A stretch of DNA of 64,000 nt from Puccinia triticina (Eukaryota; Basidiomycota; Pucciniomycetes; Pucciniales; Pucciniaceae). The stretch spans positions 4,588,001-4,652,000 of the forward strand of contig NC_070558.1 of the NCBI RefSeq assembly GCF_026914185.1, read 5' to 3'. This document shows, in pieces, positions 22,575 to 34,291 of this stretch (position 1 is the stretch's first letter; each line of letters opens with the position of its first letter). Under the pieces are notes generated by a model, which searched no databases, was not told the origin of the DNA, and was given only the letters and a program-made list of their open reading frames with translations. A program made the position numbers and the translations under genes.

Positions 22575-24240
22575 GGGGTTGAGAAATTGACTCCCTCAAA
22601 TTACAAAATCAACTCCCAAACGCAGTTTACGTTGCGCGAACCGCTTCGGGACGTCTTCCCCGGGTCATTGTGACCGCATTTTGACCCAGGGGCGTTTTGG
22701 GAGTCGGAATTGTGATTCCGTGATCCCAAACGGGAGTCGGGATTTTAATTTTACGAAAAATCACAGAAAATAGAGAAATATTTATATCTCCTCACTGGAG
22801 TCCCCAAACGCTCCCAAAATTTTACAGAAATATAGATAAACTGTCTAGAAAATATGCTGAGCTTCACGGCATTGGCACACCTCAGGGACACCTTGTGTAG
22901 CCGGGGGCTGATTTGGCTGATTTCCTACTAAGGCAAACCACTAAAACCTTATCTATGGTGCTCCAAACACCCCCAAATTTTTTCTGCCATAGGAATACCC
23001 TCTCTAGAAAATATGCTGAGCTCCAAGGAGGTATCACACATCAGGAACACCTTGTGTAGCCGGGGGCTGATTTGGCAAATTTCCTACTAAGGAAATCCCA
23101 CGAAACCTTATCTACAGTGATCCAAATGGCTGCAAATTTTTTTTGCCATAAGAATACACTCTTTAAAACATATGTTGAGCTTCACGGCATTAGCAAACCT
23201 CAGGGACACCTTGTGTAGCCGGGGGCTGAGTTGGCAGATTTCCTACTATGGAAATCCCGCAAAACCTTATCTAAGGTGCTCCAAATGGGCCCAAATTTTT
23301 TCTGCAATAAGGATAGACTCTTTAAAACATATTTTGAGCCTCACGGCATTAGCACACCTCAGGGACACCTTGTGTAGCCGGGGGCTGATTTGGCGGATTT
23401 CCTACAAAGGCAATCTGCCAAATCCTTAGCTACGGTGCTCCAAACACCCCCAGATTGTTTCTACCATATAAATACACTCTATAAAAATGTTTTGCGCCCC
23501 AAGGAGGTATTACACATCAGGAACTCCTTCTATAAAGCACTGTGGATAAGGATTTGGTGCAGTTCCTTAGTAGGAAATCAAATTAGCCCCTCACTTATAG
23601 AAGGTTTTCCTGATGTGTAATACCTTCTTGGGGCTCAAAATATTTTCTAGAGAGGGTATTCTTACGGCAGAAAAAATCTGGGGGTGTTTGGAGCACCATA
23701 GATAAGGTTTTGGCGGTTTGCCTTAGTAGGAAATCCGCCAAATCACCCCCCAGCTACACAAGGTGTCCCTGAGGTGTGCTAATGCCTTGAAGCTCAAAAT
23801 ATGTTTTAAAGAGTGTATTCTTATTGCAGAAAAAAATTGGGGCCATTTGGAGCACCTTAGATAAGGTTTTGCGGGATTTCCTTAGTAGGAAATCCGTCAA
23901 ATTAACCCCCCTGTTCCGCACGGCCTTCCTGATTGTTTCTACTTCTGTAAATCTCAACATATTGTCTAGACAGTGTATCTAGATTGCCTTAAAAATTTGG
24001 GACTGTTTGGGTCCTCCAGTGAGGAGATATGAATATTTCTTTATTTTTTGGGGTTTTTGGTAAAATTAAAATCCCGACTCCCATTTGGGATTGCAGAATT
24101 ATAATTCCGACTCCCAAAGCCACCCCGGATCAAAATTCGGTCATGAGGATCCGGGGGAGACGTCGCGACCCGGTCTGCGCAACGTAAACTGCATTTGGGG
24201 GTCGATTTTTTAATTTATGGGAGTCAATTTCTCAACCCCC
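22575..24240. mobile_element. MULE-like giant foldback element made of ~157-bp units
   Basis: Ends GGGGTTGAGAAATTGACTCC (left) and its complement (right), flanked by the 9-bp direct repeat TTTCTTGTA at 22566-22574 and 24241-24249; 9 bp is the usual Mutator target size. The arms continue as inverted copies of GGAGTCGGGATTTTAATTTTA. Between them are about five forward and then three inverted units of about 157 bp containing GATTTCCTACTAAGGC, TGTGTAGCCGGGGGCTGA and CTTCACGGCATT. A truncated relative is at 59143-60165 and a structurally similar element at 28168-30227. No transposase. Confidence 0.85.
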
Positions 24241-24249
24241 TTTCTTGTA

Positions 24250-25502
24250 TATCATTTCATTTTAACACATCCAATTGATCAAACTTACTAGCTACTTCTG
24301 ATTTATCTCTCATCTCTTGTGTCTCAGATCCTTGTTGACTCCTCATCTAACTTTTCAATTTTTCTTTTGCCAGTATAAAGGGTTTGTTATTCTTCTTATT
24401 CAATACTTCTCAGAACTCTAACTAATCTCTGTCAAATCCTCCATCAGTCTCTTCATTGTCCTTGTTGTCTAATCTTTCAGTTGTCTGTCTTTGATATATT
24501 CATATTCTATTCAGGGTTGGTTTCTCTTCTTCTTTTCTCTACATTCTTATTTTAAATATTCTTGTTTTTAGTTCTGGTCTTTTTCTTTAAGCAATAAAGA
24601 AGTTTAGCATTTTTTCCTGTTACCCAACTGGTTATAGAGGTGAGTGATGTACTTCTCTCAATGTCCAGTCAGGATGCAATGCTGAAGATTATGGTGGTGT
24701 GATTTCTTTCTTCTTGTAAATGGAGGACTTACTGTGGGCTGAAATGCTTGATCTGGAGGGAAAGGCCAAACCTTGCTGGCTGGTGAAAAATGATCAAGAT
24801 TGAGTTTTCACCAGCAAACAAGGTTTAGCAGCTCCCCCTAAATCAATCCATGTAGGCAACACGAAGTCTGATTGGGTGGTTGGCAAAAGCAAGGTTTCTG
24901 GTGCTGTACATGATGTATGGGGTCCACTTGCAGGTCCAGGCAAGGGAGTATAGCTTTGAAATGTGGGATCTGCTGATGGAACATGGCCCTGTACAAGTAA
25001 ATTTGGTTACAAGACTCTCTTGAAAAGAACAAGGAAGCTTCAAAATTCATTTTGTCACCATTTCACTACAAGAAAAAGTCAAGCAAGTGTAACCAGTTGA
25101 AATGAGAGCTCTAAGGAATCTGGTGATGGAACTTCAGCCTTTTTCATAGTTTGCCTTCAACCAAGCTTCAATGCACAGTGACTGTGCCAAAAAAACCAAT
25201 TTCTGCTTGAGTGGAGCTAGAATGGAAGTCACACTGGAGAATGCCTCATCTCAACTGCTGTCACTTGCCTGACTTTTTCTTGCAGTGATTTCTGCCTATG
25301 TTTGGATCAATGATCAAGCTGACGTAAATTAAGTACTTCAACAATTGCCATGAAATGTGATAGTGTCTTCTTTGCAGCATTTCTCCACCCAGCCTGGCAA
25401 CTGATTCTTTTCACCAAAAGCTTTGAAACTCACCTTTATCATAACCTCATCCAGGAAGTCTTTGATGCTTGCAAAAAAGAACTGAAACTATCCCAGATCC
25501 CC
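24250..25502. other. Anonymous region with pyrimidine-rich leader-like DNA
   Basis: Positions 24290-24620 are T/C-rich with AATAAA near 24593, like a retroelement leader or LTR. A local hairpin pairs CCTTGCTGGCTGGTGAAAA (about 24771) with TTTTCACCAGCAAACAAGG (about 24812). No gene is supported. Confidence 0.35.
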
Positions 25503-25968
25503 CAACGCTGGGCCGCTACGCTAAACTATGCTATTTTAGCCCTAAAGTTTAGTGTAGCGGCAAAAAGCACCAGCCTTTTTTGAATGAATAGCGTTAGCGC
25601 GCTGTTTGCGCCGCTACGCTGCGCTAGAAGTACACCAATTTTTGTTTAGCGTTAGCGCTCCGCTACAGCCGCTATGCTACGCTGTGTTGCGCTAAGGCGC
25701 TTTTAGCGGAAAAAAACGCCTTTTTTGCCGCGAAAATCGCTGTAGCGCAGCGTAGCGCGCGCTCTTTTGCGCCCTGCGTGCTTAGCGTTAGCGCAATTGC
25801 GCGCATCTGCGCTAACGCTACGCTAAAAGCTAAAATAGCCTTGTACCCTGTGCGCGTAGCGTTAGCGCAGATGCGTGCAATTGTGCTAAAGCTACGCTAA
25901 AAAATAGTGCATTTGCGCTGTGCTACGCTACACTAACAGCTATGGTTAGCTTAGCTGACCCACTGTTG
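25503..25968. mobile_element. hAT-like MITE with AGCGTTAGCGC-rich interior
   Basis: Left end CAACGCTGGGCC, right end a related complement GACCCACTGTTG, enclosing 466 bp made almost only of permutations of TAGCGTAGCGC and GCGTTAGCGC around a centre AGCGGAAAAAAACGCC. The CAAC..GTTG ends and interior match the split copy at 30431-30678 plus 37193-37354. The flanks are C-rich and do not give a clear TSD here. Confidence 0.65.
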
Positions 25969-25989
25969 CCCCCCCCCCCAAGCACCCCA

Positions 25990-26330
25990 AGCTCAATCAA
26001 AGGATGGCCCCAATTTAGAATCAGAGTCAGATGCTGACTTGGATGGCAAAGACTACAAATTCTACCCAACCAACTTAGAAATACCTGAGATGAACATGAA
26101 ACTGAGTCATTACAACAAGGGAAGCTTCCCCTTGGACAGGAAATGGAAGGTGCTAGAGTAGATTGGTGAAAGGTGAATCATCTTTATTTTGATAAATCCG
26201 TGCTATTTCATTTCTTACTATTCTCTTTTTCAGTTACACTGCAAGGAATCCCCAGTCCAAGGATTACCCTGCCTGTGAAACCAGCTTGGCCACAGTCAAA
26301 TTTGTATTCTCAGCTGTACTGGCAATGGTG
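25990..26330 (+). pseudogene. Fragment of a coding sequence, interrupted
   Basis: Plus-strand frame encodes DADLDGKDYKFYPTNLEIP and MKLSHYNKGSFPLDRKW, meets a TAG near 26160, and after an apparent intron (acceptor CTTTTTCAG near 26233) continues as YTARNPQSKDYPACETSL and TVKFVFSAVLAM. The mix of coding character with a stop suggests a decayed transposon or host gene whose upstream part was displaced by the element at 25503-25968. Family not recognised. Confidence 0.4.
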
Positions 26331-28159
26331 AAACAACTGCGCTGCAAACAGCGCAGAAAAGCGGTCAGCTCAGCGGTTTTTGGGAGGGATGCGCTGCGCT
26401 GAAAATCAGTGGGACAAGCGCTGCACTAACCACTGATTATTTTCACCGGAAAAACCTGTAGATTTCAGCGCCGCTAAATGAGCAGTCAATCAGCGGTCAA
26501 CCACTGCGCTGACGCTGGTTTCAGCGGAAAACCGCTGACAACAGCAGCAGTGCAGCGGAAAAACCGCTGAATGACCTCTGACCACTTTTTCAGAATCTGC
26601 ACACTGATTTCGCAGGGCCCCAACATGGTCATAAGGACCAGGTCAGGTGAGGTCCAATGGGCGGTGGACGGGTGGTGGGGAGGTTGATTGGGTGAATGAA
26701 ACTGTGCAGTTAACGTGCTGGAAGCGCCTCTGTCACTGCAGTCAATTTATGCGGGTCAGGGAGGTTGTGTCTGGCAATTCAAACAATTGAACAGTGTGTT
26801 AGAAGCCTCATGTGGCTCTGGGGTGGGGCTAGGTTGACAGGAGAATTCCAAGACTGTCTGTCAGGTTGTTATTGGGGCTGCTGAAAAGAGCTCAAAACTT
26901 AACCCAAAAAAGTAATCTGTTCTCTTATTTTTGGCATCTTTGTCTGGTTTGTCTCCTCCTTCAGGACATTGTTCATGACATTGTAGAGTTTTTGCGCTGA
27001 AGTAGTGCGCTAAAAATGCAAGAAATTTTCCCCCCAATCCAATTAGCTGAAGCACAGTGGCTTCAGCGCCATAAATTAGCGCAGTGCAGCACACCCAAAA
27101 CCCTCTGCGCTGAGCTTTTTGCAGCAGCAGCGCTTCACCCTTGCTTGTACATCTAGTTAGGTCATTGGTATGTGTGTGTATTAGAGCAAACATGGGTTCC
27201 AGTCTTGAGTTGCCATCCTTGTGTTTTAGCAACCCAGGTTTGCCTCCCCAGGTGGAGATGCTGAGTCAAAAGTCCCTCCTTTGGAGGCTTGCCCTTTGCG
27301 CCAGCCCAGGCTGCACCAGGGCCCTCCAAAGCGAGGGACTTGTGTTAAGTTGGGATCAGTTCATGTCAGCCTTAGAGATACATCAAGTATCCAAAAGACT
27401 GCAATAACTTAGTAAATAATAATAATTATTAAATTATTATTGCAGAATCAGATTCCTCATCATAAATTAAGGGGGGTCACCCACTTAAAGTACCCCCTTA
27501 TTCCTATTCCTTCATGTACTAATTGTATAAATAAGAATTGGCCACAGAAAGCGCCCAAAAATAGTATTACATACAAAAATTTAGTAAAACAATTAAAGTA
27601 AATAAAAATAAACTGTTGTACAATAATGAGTAATATTACTCGTGTAAAAATACCCCGTGAAAGTATTATGTAGACTTCTAATGAAGCTCTTTCACATGAC
27701 AATTGGTTATAAACATGTCATGTGACTGAGTCAGGGAAATTAGTCTATTACAATACAATTAAAATACCCACAGCCAAGCCCTTTTCACGGCTACACCCAT
27801 GGATACTCCCATAGGGAGAAAAGGACTCAGTGTTTACGCCCACTGAAGTCCCCTCTATAAATAGAGGCCTATTTGGCCCTCAGGAAAAGATTCCCCAGAC
27901 CATTCACCGCCATTAAACTGTAAGTTTGCCGTGAATATTCTCCTCTGCTACTACTGTAGCCCCTTTTCCCTTTAAACCATCCCCAGCACGTAAAATCCAC
28001 TGGATTAAACCTTTAAATATCAAAAATCCCTTATTAGCATATTTACAAGCGTTATCCTTAAAAGTAGTTGCCGTAAGACCCCCGCCTCTGACAAGCAGCC
28101 AATCAGCTTGAGCGCTTACCACCTACTTTTTACGCCAAATTTATTCCCTGTAATTAATA
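26331..28159. other. Repeat-derived region, including a palindromic TATA module
   Basis: Positions 26331-26600 and 26960-27140 contain CAGCGC/GCGCTG-rich blocks resembling the AGCG family of MITEs but without its ends. Around 27270-27350 inverted AAGTCCCTC and GAGGGACTTG recall the MULE-like family at 33391. Near 27852-27867 the sequence CCTCTATAAATAGAGG is a perfect palindrome around a TATA box, within what could be an LTR promoter (about 27700-27950). No gene is supported. Confidence 0.4.
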
Positions 28160-28167
28160 ATTATATA

Positions 28168-30227
28168 CGGACTTACTTCGCGCACTGCGGAGAACTCTTC
28201 GCGCACTGTGGGGGTCGTCGTCTCGACGTCCCGCCCCCAGTGCGCGCTTTCGCCACGGCTCTTCGCGCACTGTGCATTCCCCCGAAAAAACGGCTTGCAT
28301 TTCTTGAGATATTTTTTGACGAATCAATGGAATGACTTTTTATGATCCCCCTAAAAAATAATCAAGTCATTTAGGGGTCTCCTTGAGCCTAGAGAAAATT
28401 GACATGAAAAAATCATATTTTAACGCGGCAGGGACCTGTAATATTGCTTCCTGTGCCCCAGTAGCCCCAAAAATTTCACAGTATCATGTTACATGTGCAA
28501 ATTCATGATCTGATAATTTTCAGAATTTTTCCCAGAGATATAAGGGGTGCGCGGCAGGCTTAGTAGGAAAATTACTGCTAACTGTATAGCTTTTTTGTTA
28601 CACACCCAAACAGTCCCAAAATTTCAGAAATGTTTTAATTGTGGATAATCTCCGCGTCATAAATTTCTTGGCAATAGTGTGTCATGATAACATGAGATAT
28701 AAGGGGTGCGCGGCGGGCTTAGTAGGAAAATTACTGCTAACAGTATAGCTTTTTTGTTACACACCCAAAGATTCCCAAAATTTCAGAAATGTTTTCATTG
28801 TGGATATTCTCCGCGCCATAAATTTCTTGGCAATATTGTGTCATGATAACATGAGATATAAGGGGTGCGCGGCAGGCTTAGTAGGAAAATGGCTGCTAAC
28901 AGTATAGCTTTTTTGTTACACACCCAAAGAGTCCCAAAATTTCAGAAATGTTTTCATTGTAGATACTCTCCGCGCCATAAATTTCTTGGCAATAGTGTGT
29001 CATGATAACATGAGATATAAGGGGTGCGCGGCGGGCTTAGTAGGAAAATGGCTGCTACAGGTATAGATTATTTGTTACAAGCTGAAATAGTCTGAAATTT
29101 TCAGGAATGTTTCAATTTTGCATATTCTCTGCGCCATAAAGCTCTTAGCAATATTGTGTCATTAAAACATGAGATAAGTTAGCAGTCATTTTCCTACTAA
29201 GCCCGCCGCGCACCCCTTATATCTCATGTTATCATGACACACTATTGCCAATAAATTTATGGCGCGGAGAATATCCACAATGAAAACATTTCTGAAATTT
29301 TGGGACTGTTTGGGTGTGTAACAAAAAAGCTATACTGTTAGCAGTAATTTTCCTACTAAGCCCGCCGCGCACCCCTTATATCTCATATTATCATGACACA
29401 CTATTGCTAAAAAATTTATGGCGCTGAGAGTATTCACAATAAAAACATTTCTGAAATTTTGGGACTCTTTGGGTGTGTAACAAAAAAGCTATACTGTTAG
29501 CAGTAATTTTCCTACTAAGCCCGCCACGCACCCCTTATATCTCATGTTATCATGACACACTATTGCCAAGAAATTTATGGCGCGGAGAGTATCTACAATG
29601 AAAACATTTCTGAAATTTTGGGACTCTTTGGGTGTGTAACAAAAAAGCTATACTGTTAGCAGTAACTTTCCTACTAAGCCTGCCGCGCACCCCTTATATC
29701 TCATGTTATCATGATACACTATTGCCAAGAAATTTATGGCGCGGAGAATATCCACAATGAAAACATTTCTGAAATTTTGGGACTCTTTGGGTGTGTAACA
29801 AAAAAGCTATACTGTTAGCAGTAATTTTCCTACTAAGCCTGCCGGCACCCCTTATATCTCGGGGAAAAATTCTGAAAATTATCAGATCATGAATTTGCAC
29901 ATTTACCATGATACTGTGAAATTTTTGGGGCTACTGGGGCACAGGAAGCAATATTACAGGCCCCTGCCACATTAAAATATGATTATTTCATCTCAATTTT
30001 CTCTAGGCTCAAGGAGGCCACCAAATGACTTGATTATTTTTTGGGGGGGTCATCAAAGGTCGTTCTATCGACTCATCAAAAAATATCTCCAGAAAAGTAA
30101 GCCGTTTTTTTGGGGGAATGCACAGTGCGCGAAGAGCCGTGGCGGAAGCGCGCACTGGGGGCGGGACGTCAAGACGACGACCCCCACAGTGCGCGAAGAG
30201 TTTTCCGCAGTGCGCGAAGTAAGTCCG
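28168..30227. mobile_element. Giant foldback element (2,060 bp) with 8-bp TSD and ~160-bp units
   Basis: Ends CGGACTTACTTCGCGCACTG and its exact complement, flanked by ATTATATA at 28160-28167 and 30228-30235. The two halves are near-complementary over about 1 kb each. Inside, four forward units (about 28537-29180) and five inverted units (about 29190-29860) of about 160 bp each contain AGGGGTGCGCGGC, CTTAGTAGGAAAATTACTGC and GCCATAAATTTCTTGGC. Outer arms carry several CGCGCACTG blocks. No ORF with coding features. TSD length and TIR suggest a hAT-like or unassigned DNA transposon that moved by a transposase supplied elsewhere. Confidence 0.85.
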
Positions 30228-30430
30228 ATTATATATTATTAATTACATAATAAATCCTCCTCTTTTTAAAGAGTGTTTAAAACCCTTGTAGTGGCCAAAT
30301 TACCACGTAACAAGTTTAGTAATTTACATTACTAGTGTTTACATCAGCACAGTTATAGTGCTAGGGCCCAAAACCCTTAATTTTGACGGGTTTTTGCCCT
30401 AAGCTTCATAAACAGAGCTGTCAGTTCAAG

Positions 30431-30678
30431 CAACAGTGGGCCAGCTATGCTAACCGTAGCTTTAGCGTGGCATAGCGCAGCGGAATTCCGCTAACTTTTA
30501 GCGTAGCGTTAGCGGAATTGCGTCATCTCTGCGCTAATGCTGCGCGCACAGGGTGCGCAGCTAATTTAGCTGTTAGTGTAGCGTTAGCGCAGATGCAAGC
30601 AATTGCGCTAATGCTACACACAGAGGGCGCCAAAGAGCGCGCGCTACGCTGTGCTATAGCGCTTTTAGCGGAAAAAAA
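30431..30678. mobile_element. Left half of a split hAT-like MITE
   Basis: Starts CAACAGTGGGCCAGC and continues with TAGCGTAGCGC-type repeats up to TTTTAGCGGAAAAAAAGG, which corresponds to the exact centre of the intact copy at 25503-25968. The matching right half is at 37193-37354. The outer flanks of the two halves share the 7-bp repeat GTTCAAG (30424-30430 and 37355-37361), showing they were once one element. Confidence 0.7.
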
Positions 30679-30831
30679 GGAATGCAAGCTGAGATAGTAG
30701 GCTACAAGTCTGTCTACTCAGGTTTTTTTTAAACAAAATACCAAAAACAGTTTGGAAAGAAATAGGTGTTTTTTACCAGAAAATCCCAAGTCTGTAGGGC
30801 CAGTACATGAGATGTAAGCCTCTCCGAGGTG

Positions 30832-30982
30832 TTAAGCTTGGGAACTTAACCTGGGGGGGCTTGAACCAAGTTGAAAAAAGGCTGTATTTTTTTTGGTACC
30901 CGTTCATCCGGGTGTATGTACTCCAATTGGCGCGCACCCGGCAGGAGTGTCCATTCCGGGGGTTACGATGTCAGATTGGTTT
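30832..30982 (+). other. Duplicate of the acyl-CoA oxidase upstream region, segment A
   Basis: Matches, in inverted orientation, the upstream flank of the acyl-CoA oxidase gene (about 41760-41907): both read GTACCCGTTCATCCGGGTGT, then CGGCAGGAGTGTCCATT and GGGGGTTA and GATGTCAGAT. It continues in segment B (33341-33390) and C (36994-37192) after removal of two transposons. Several bases have diverged, so the duplication is not recent. Confidence 0.8.
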
Positions 30983-33340
30983 GGGGCAGGCTTTAGGCAC
31001 GCCAAAAATTTACTAGATGCACGCCAAAAAGGCGTGAACCTCCAACCACTCCAATATTTTTGGAGTGGAAGGTGGTTCACTCCAAAACCAGACCTTTTTT
31101 GGAGTGCACATCCCTACACTCCATGCTGGTTGGGAGTGAACAACCGGGCAATCCCTTTTTGTTACTATTTTCTCCATGGCCGGCAGAGGCCGGCCAACAA
31201 AGGCACTTCCCTCGATGGCCGGTCTGCGGCCATCAAGGTCAGTACATATTTACTGCCACACATATACAAGGCTCTTGATGACTGGTTGGTCCCAGTCATT
31301 GAGAGCCTTGTATATGTGTGGCGGTAAATATGTACTGACCTCGATGGCCGCAGACCGGCCATCGAGGGAAGTGCCTTTGTTTGATGGCCGGCCTCCGTGG
31401 GCCTTGGAGAATAGTAACAAAAGGGGCAGGCTTTAGGCACACCAAAAAATTCCCATATGCACGCCAAAAAAGGCGTGCACTCCTGACCACTCCAAGATTT
31501 TTGGAGTGCAGGATGGTTCACTCCAAAAACAGCCCCCATTTGGAGTGCACAACCCTGCACTCCAGGTGGTATGGAGTGAACACCCCGCCACGCCAAAACC
31601 AGCCCTCCTCCCCTCGATGGCCGGTCTGCGGCGGCTACACATGTCCCTCTCGATGACCGGGACGGACCGGTCCTCGAGAGGACACACCCCTCTCGATGAC
31701 CGGGACCGACCAGTCATTGAGAGGACACACCCCTCTCAATAACCGGCACAGACCGGTCAACAAGAGGACACAACCCCTCTCAATGACCGGGACGGACCGG
31801 TCATCGAGAGGACACACCCCTCTCGATGAACGGGACCGACCAGTCATCAAGAGGACAAACAGACCCCTCTTGATGACCGGGACGGACCGGTCATCGAGAG
31901 GACACACCCCTCTTGATGACCGGGACGGAGCGGTCATCGAGAGGACACACCCCTCTCGATGACCGGCACAGACCGGTCATCAAGAGGACACAACCCCTCT
32001 CAATGACCGGGACAAAGCGGTCATCAAGAGGACAAACACACCCTTCTTGATGACCGGGACGGACCGGTCATCGAGAGGACGCTGGTCATCAAGAGGACAC
32101 AACCCCTCTTGATGACCGGGAAAGTCCGGCCTTTGAGAGGACAAACCCCTCTCGATGACCGGGAAAGACCGGCCATCAAGAGGACAAACCCCCCCTCAAT
32201 GACCGGGACAGACCGGACCGGTTACAAGGGATACAGCTCTTGATGACCGGTCGGTCCCGGTCATCAAGAGGGGTTGTGTCCTCTCAATGACCGGTCCGTC
32301 CCGGTCATCAAGAGGGGTGTGTTTGTCCTCTTGATGACTGGTTGGTCCCGGTCATCAAGAGGGGTTGTGTCCTCTCAATGACCGGTCTGTGCCGGTCATC
32401 AAGAGGGGTGTGTCCTCTTGATGACCGGTCTGTCCCTATCAGCGGTGGGTTACTCGGGGGAAGATGGGAATCCACTCGATGGAAGTTTACTGGAATAATC
32501 CGGTGGCTCCGAGTTGTAGATGGGGTTGAATCTGATCCAAAGAGTTTACATCCAGCCGATGATAAGTTTTGAGACAGTCAGGCTTGAGTTTCCGGACAGT
32601 GATTTGTTGATATGAGGGAAACTGGCTATTTGAAGTAGTGATGTGTTGATGTATCTTCAAATAAAGAGGAATGAATAAAAGATGTTTATTATGTTCTTCT
32701 CTTCTGAAAGTCCAGGGAACAATAGAGTTCGAGGAGTACAACTTATGTATCAGGCTTCTTGAGTTTGACTAGATACAAGCATACATAAGCTATGTCAATA
32801 ATAAAATCAAAGAGTGTGAAATGTGAAGAAACAAGTGAAATGAGTGTGAAACTAGTCATAATTGCAGACGGTATAGCAAAACAGAAAGTTGGCAAGTTAA
32901 GGGTAACTTGGTTTTGCTTGCCGGCTGACAGTCCCGGTCATTGAGAGGGACATGTGTAGCCGCCGCAGACCGGCCATTGAGGTTTGGCGTGGCGGGGTGT
33001 TCACTCCATACCACCTGGAGTGCAGGGTTGTGCACTCCAAATGGGGGCTGGTTTTGGAGTGAACCATGTTGCACTCCAAAAATCTTGGAGTGGTCAGGAG
33101 TGCACACCTTTTTTGGCGTGCATCTGGGAATTTTTTGGCGTGCCTAAAGCCTGCCCCTAACAAAAAGGGAGTGCCCAGTTGCTCACTTACAACCAGCATG
33201 GAGTGTAGGGATGTGCACTCCAAAAAAGGTCTGGTTTTGGAGTGAACCACCTCCCACTCCAAAAATATTGGAGTGGTTGGAGGTTCACGCCTTTTTTGGC
33301 GTGCATCTAGTAAATTTTTGGCGTGCCTAAAGCCTGCCCC
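30983..33340. mobile_element. Long-TIR foldback transposon, 2,358 bp, 8-bp TSD
   Basis: Starts GGGGCAGGCTTTAGGCACG and ends with its complement, flanked by ATTGGTTT at 30975-30982 and 33341-33348. The left arm (30983-31680) and right arm (about 32930-33340) are inverted copies holding two units each with GGAGTGAACA and GGAGTGCACA blocks; the left arm additionally carries a palindromic insert at about 31157-31423 between GTTACTATT and AATAGTAAC. The core is a TGACCGGTCA array and about 490 bp of unique DNA (32440-32930). The un-inserted site is preserved at 41750-41770. No transposase. Confidence 0.9.
31640..32440. repeat. Array of TGACCGGTCA-type hairpin repeats (array 2)
   Basis: Some twenty imperfect units of about 35-45 bp built from CTCTCGATGACCGGGAC and the complementary GGTCATCGAGAGGAC, separated by ACACACCCC. 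Each pair can form a hairpin. Toward 32240 the orientation flips. It forms the core of the foldback element at 30983-33340. ORFs here are repeat artefacts. Confidence 0.85.
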
Positions 33341-33390
33341 ATTGGTTTCAATCTGCAAACCTGTCCACCCAAACCAGCCAAGGCCAGCCC
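33341..33390 (+). other. Duplicate of the acyl-CoA oxidase upstream region, segment B
   Basis: Continues segment A directly after the foldback element: ATTGGTTTCAATCTGCAAAC then CCAAACCAGCC and AAGGCCAGCCC, matching the inverted complement of about 41705-41765. It begins with the 8-bp target duplication of that element and ends at the insertion site of the next one. Confidence 0.8.
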
Positions 33391-33731
33391 GAACTTAGCA
33401 CAAGTCCCTCGCCTGCCAGGGGGCACAGCGCGAAGCGCCTTGCACAAAGTGCGACCTCCCGTCAGGGAGGGACTTGCATGGAATCCCTGATTCCTGGCTT
33501 GAGAGCCCCGCTTACAGCTCTTAGTTTTTGCAGGTAACCAACTTTGTGCCCCCAAAAACCCCACTTCCCAAAAGAACTGAGCCCCACCCTGGATACCAAA
33601 GAAAGGCCTGCTTCTCCTCTTTAATGTGGCGGCAGTCACAGGCTGATAGCCCTTGGTCCATGGCCTGGAGAGAAGTTTGAAAAAGGCCTCTTTTTGAGAC
33701 GCATTCCTGCTGATGTAAGCAAGAATGCAGT

Positions 33732-34049
33732 TGTAAACCCCCCTCCTCCTCTGGGGTTCACAAGGTGTCACCAATGGAAACCTGCCCTGTCACAGCCTTG
33801 TAGATAGCCCGGCCCCATTCCTTCCCTGGCTCAGTAGAGAACTGACACTCATTCTCTCTGAGCCAGGTAAGCTCTTTTCCCTCTCTCTTGTTTTTTCCCC
33901 TCTTCTCTCAGTTCAGTAGAGAACTGACACTCATTCTCTCTGAGCCAGTGCAATCCAAAGCACCCCCTGTTTGGTCCTAGAACGTTTCCTCTGCACCTGT
34001 TCCACCGCGCATCCGCCATCCGCTCCAGTGAAGGGACACAACCCTTACA
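33732..34049 (+). repeat. 5' LTR of the gag-only retrotransposon
   Basis: 318 bp, TGTAA...TTACA. Contains an internal duplication of about 30 bp, TCAGTAGAGAACTGACACTC, seen twice at about 33830 and 33912, also present in the 3' LTR. Confidence 0.9.
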
Positions 34050-34291
34050 CTTTTTTTTTCTACCTTCCAAACTCCTTTCCCCTTTTCCGACTGCCTGAGA
34101 AATCTTCTGCCCGCCCAAAATCGCTCATACGCCCGCCCAATAATCCTTTTGCCCGCCCAAAAACGCCTGTTCTTCCTTGATTACCGCCTGCTTCAATTTT
34201 TCTAGCCCGTTTCGCCCGCCCACCGCCCGTCCCGCCCAAACCCAATTTTTTCTTTTATCTGAGCATCTTCAACCCTTAAAGGGGCCCGTGG

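Noticed and set aside
31640..32440. Spaced repeats resembling a CRISPR array, and several ORFs of 70-100 codons
   Set aside because: The intervening sequence is itself repeated and inverted; the ORFs exist only because the repeat length keeps frame.
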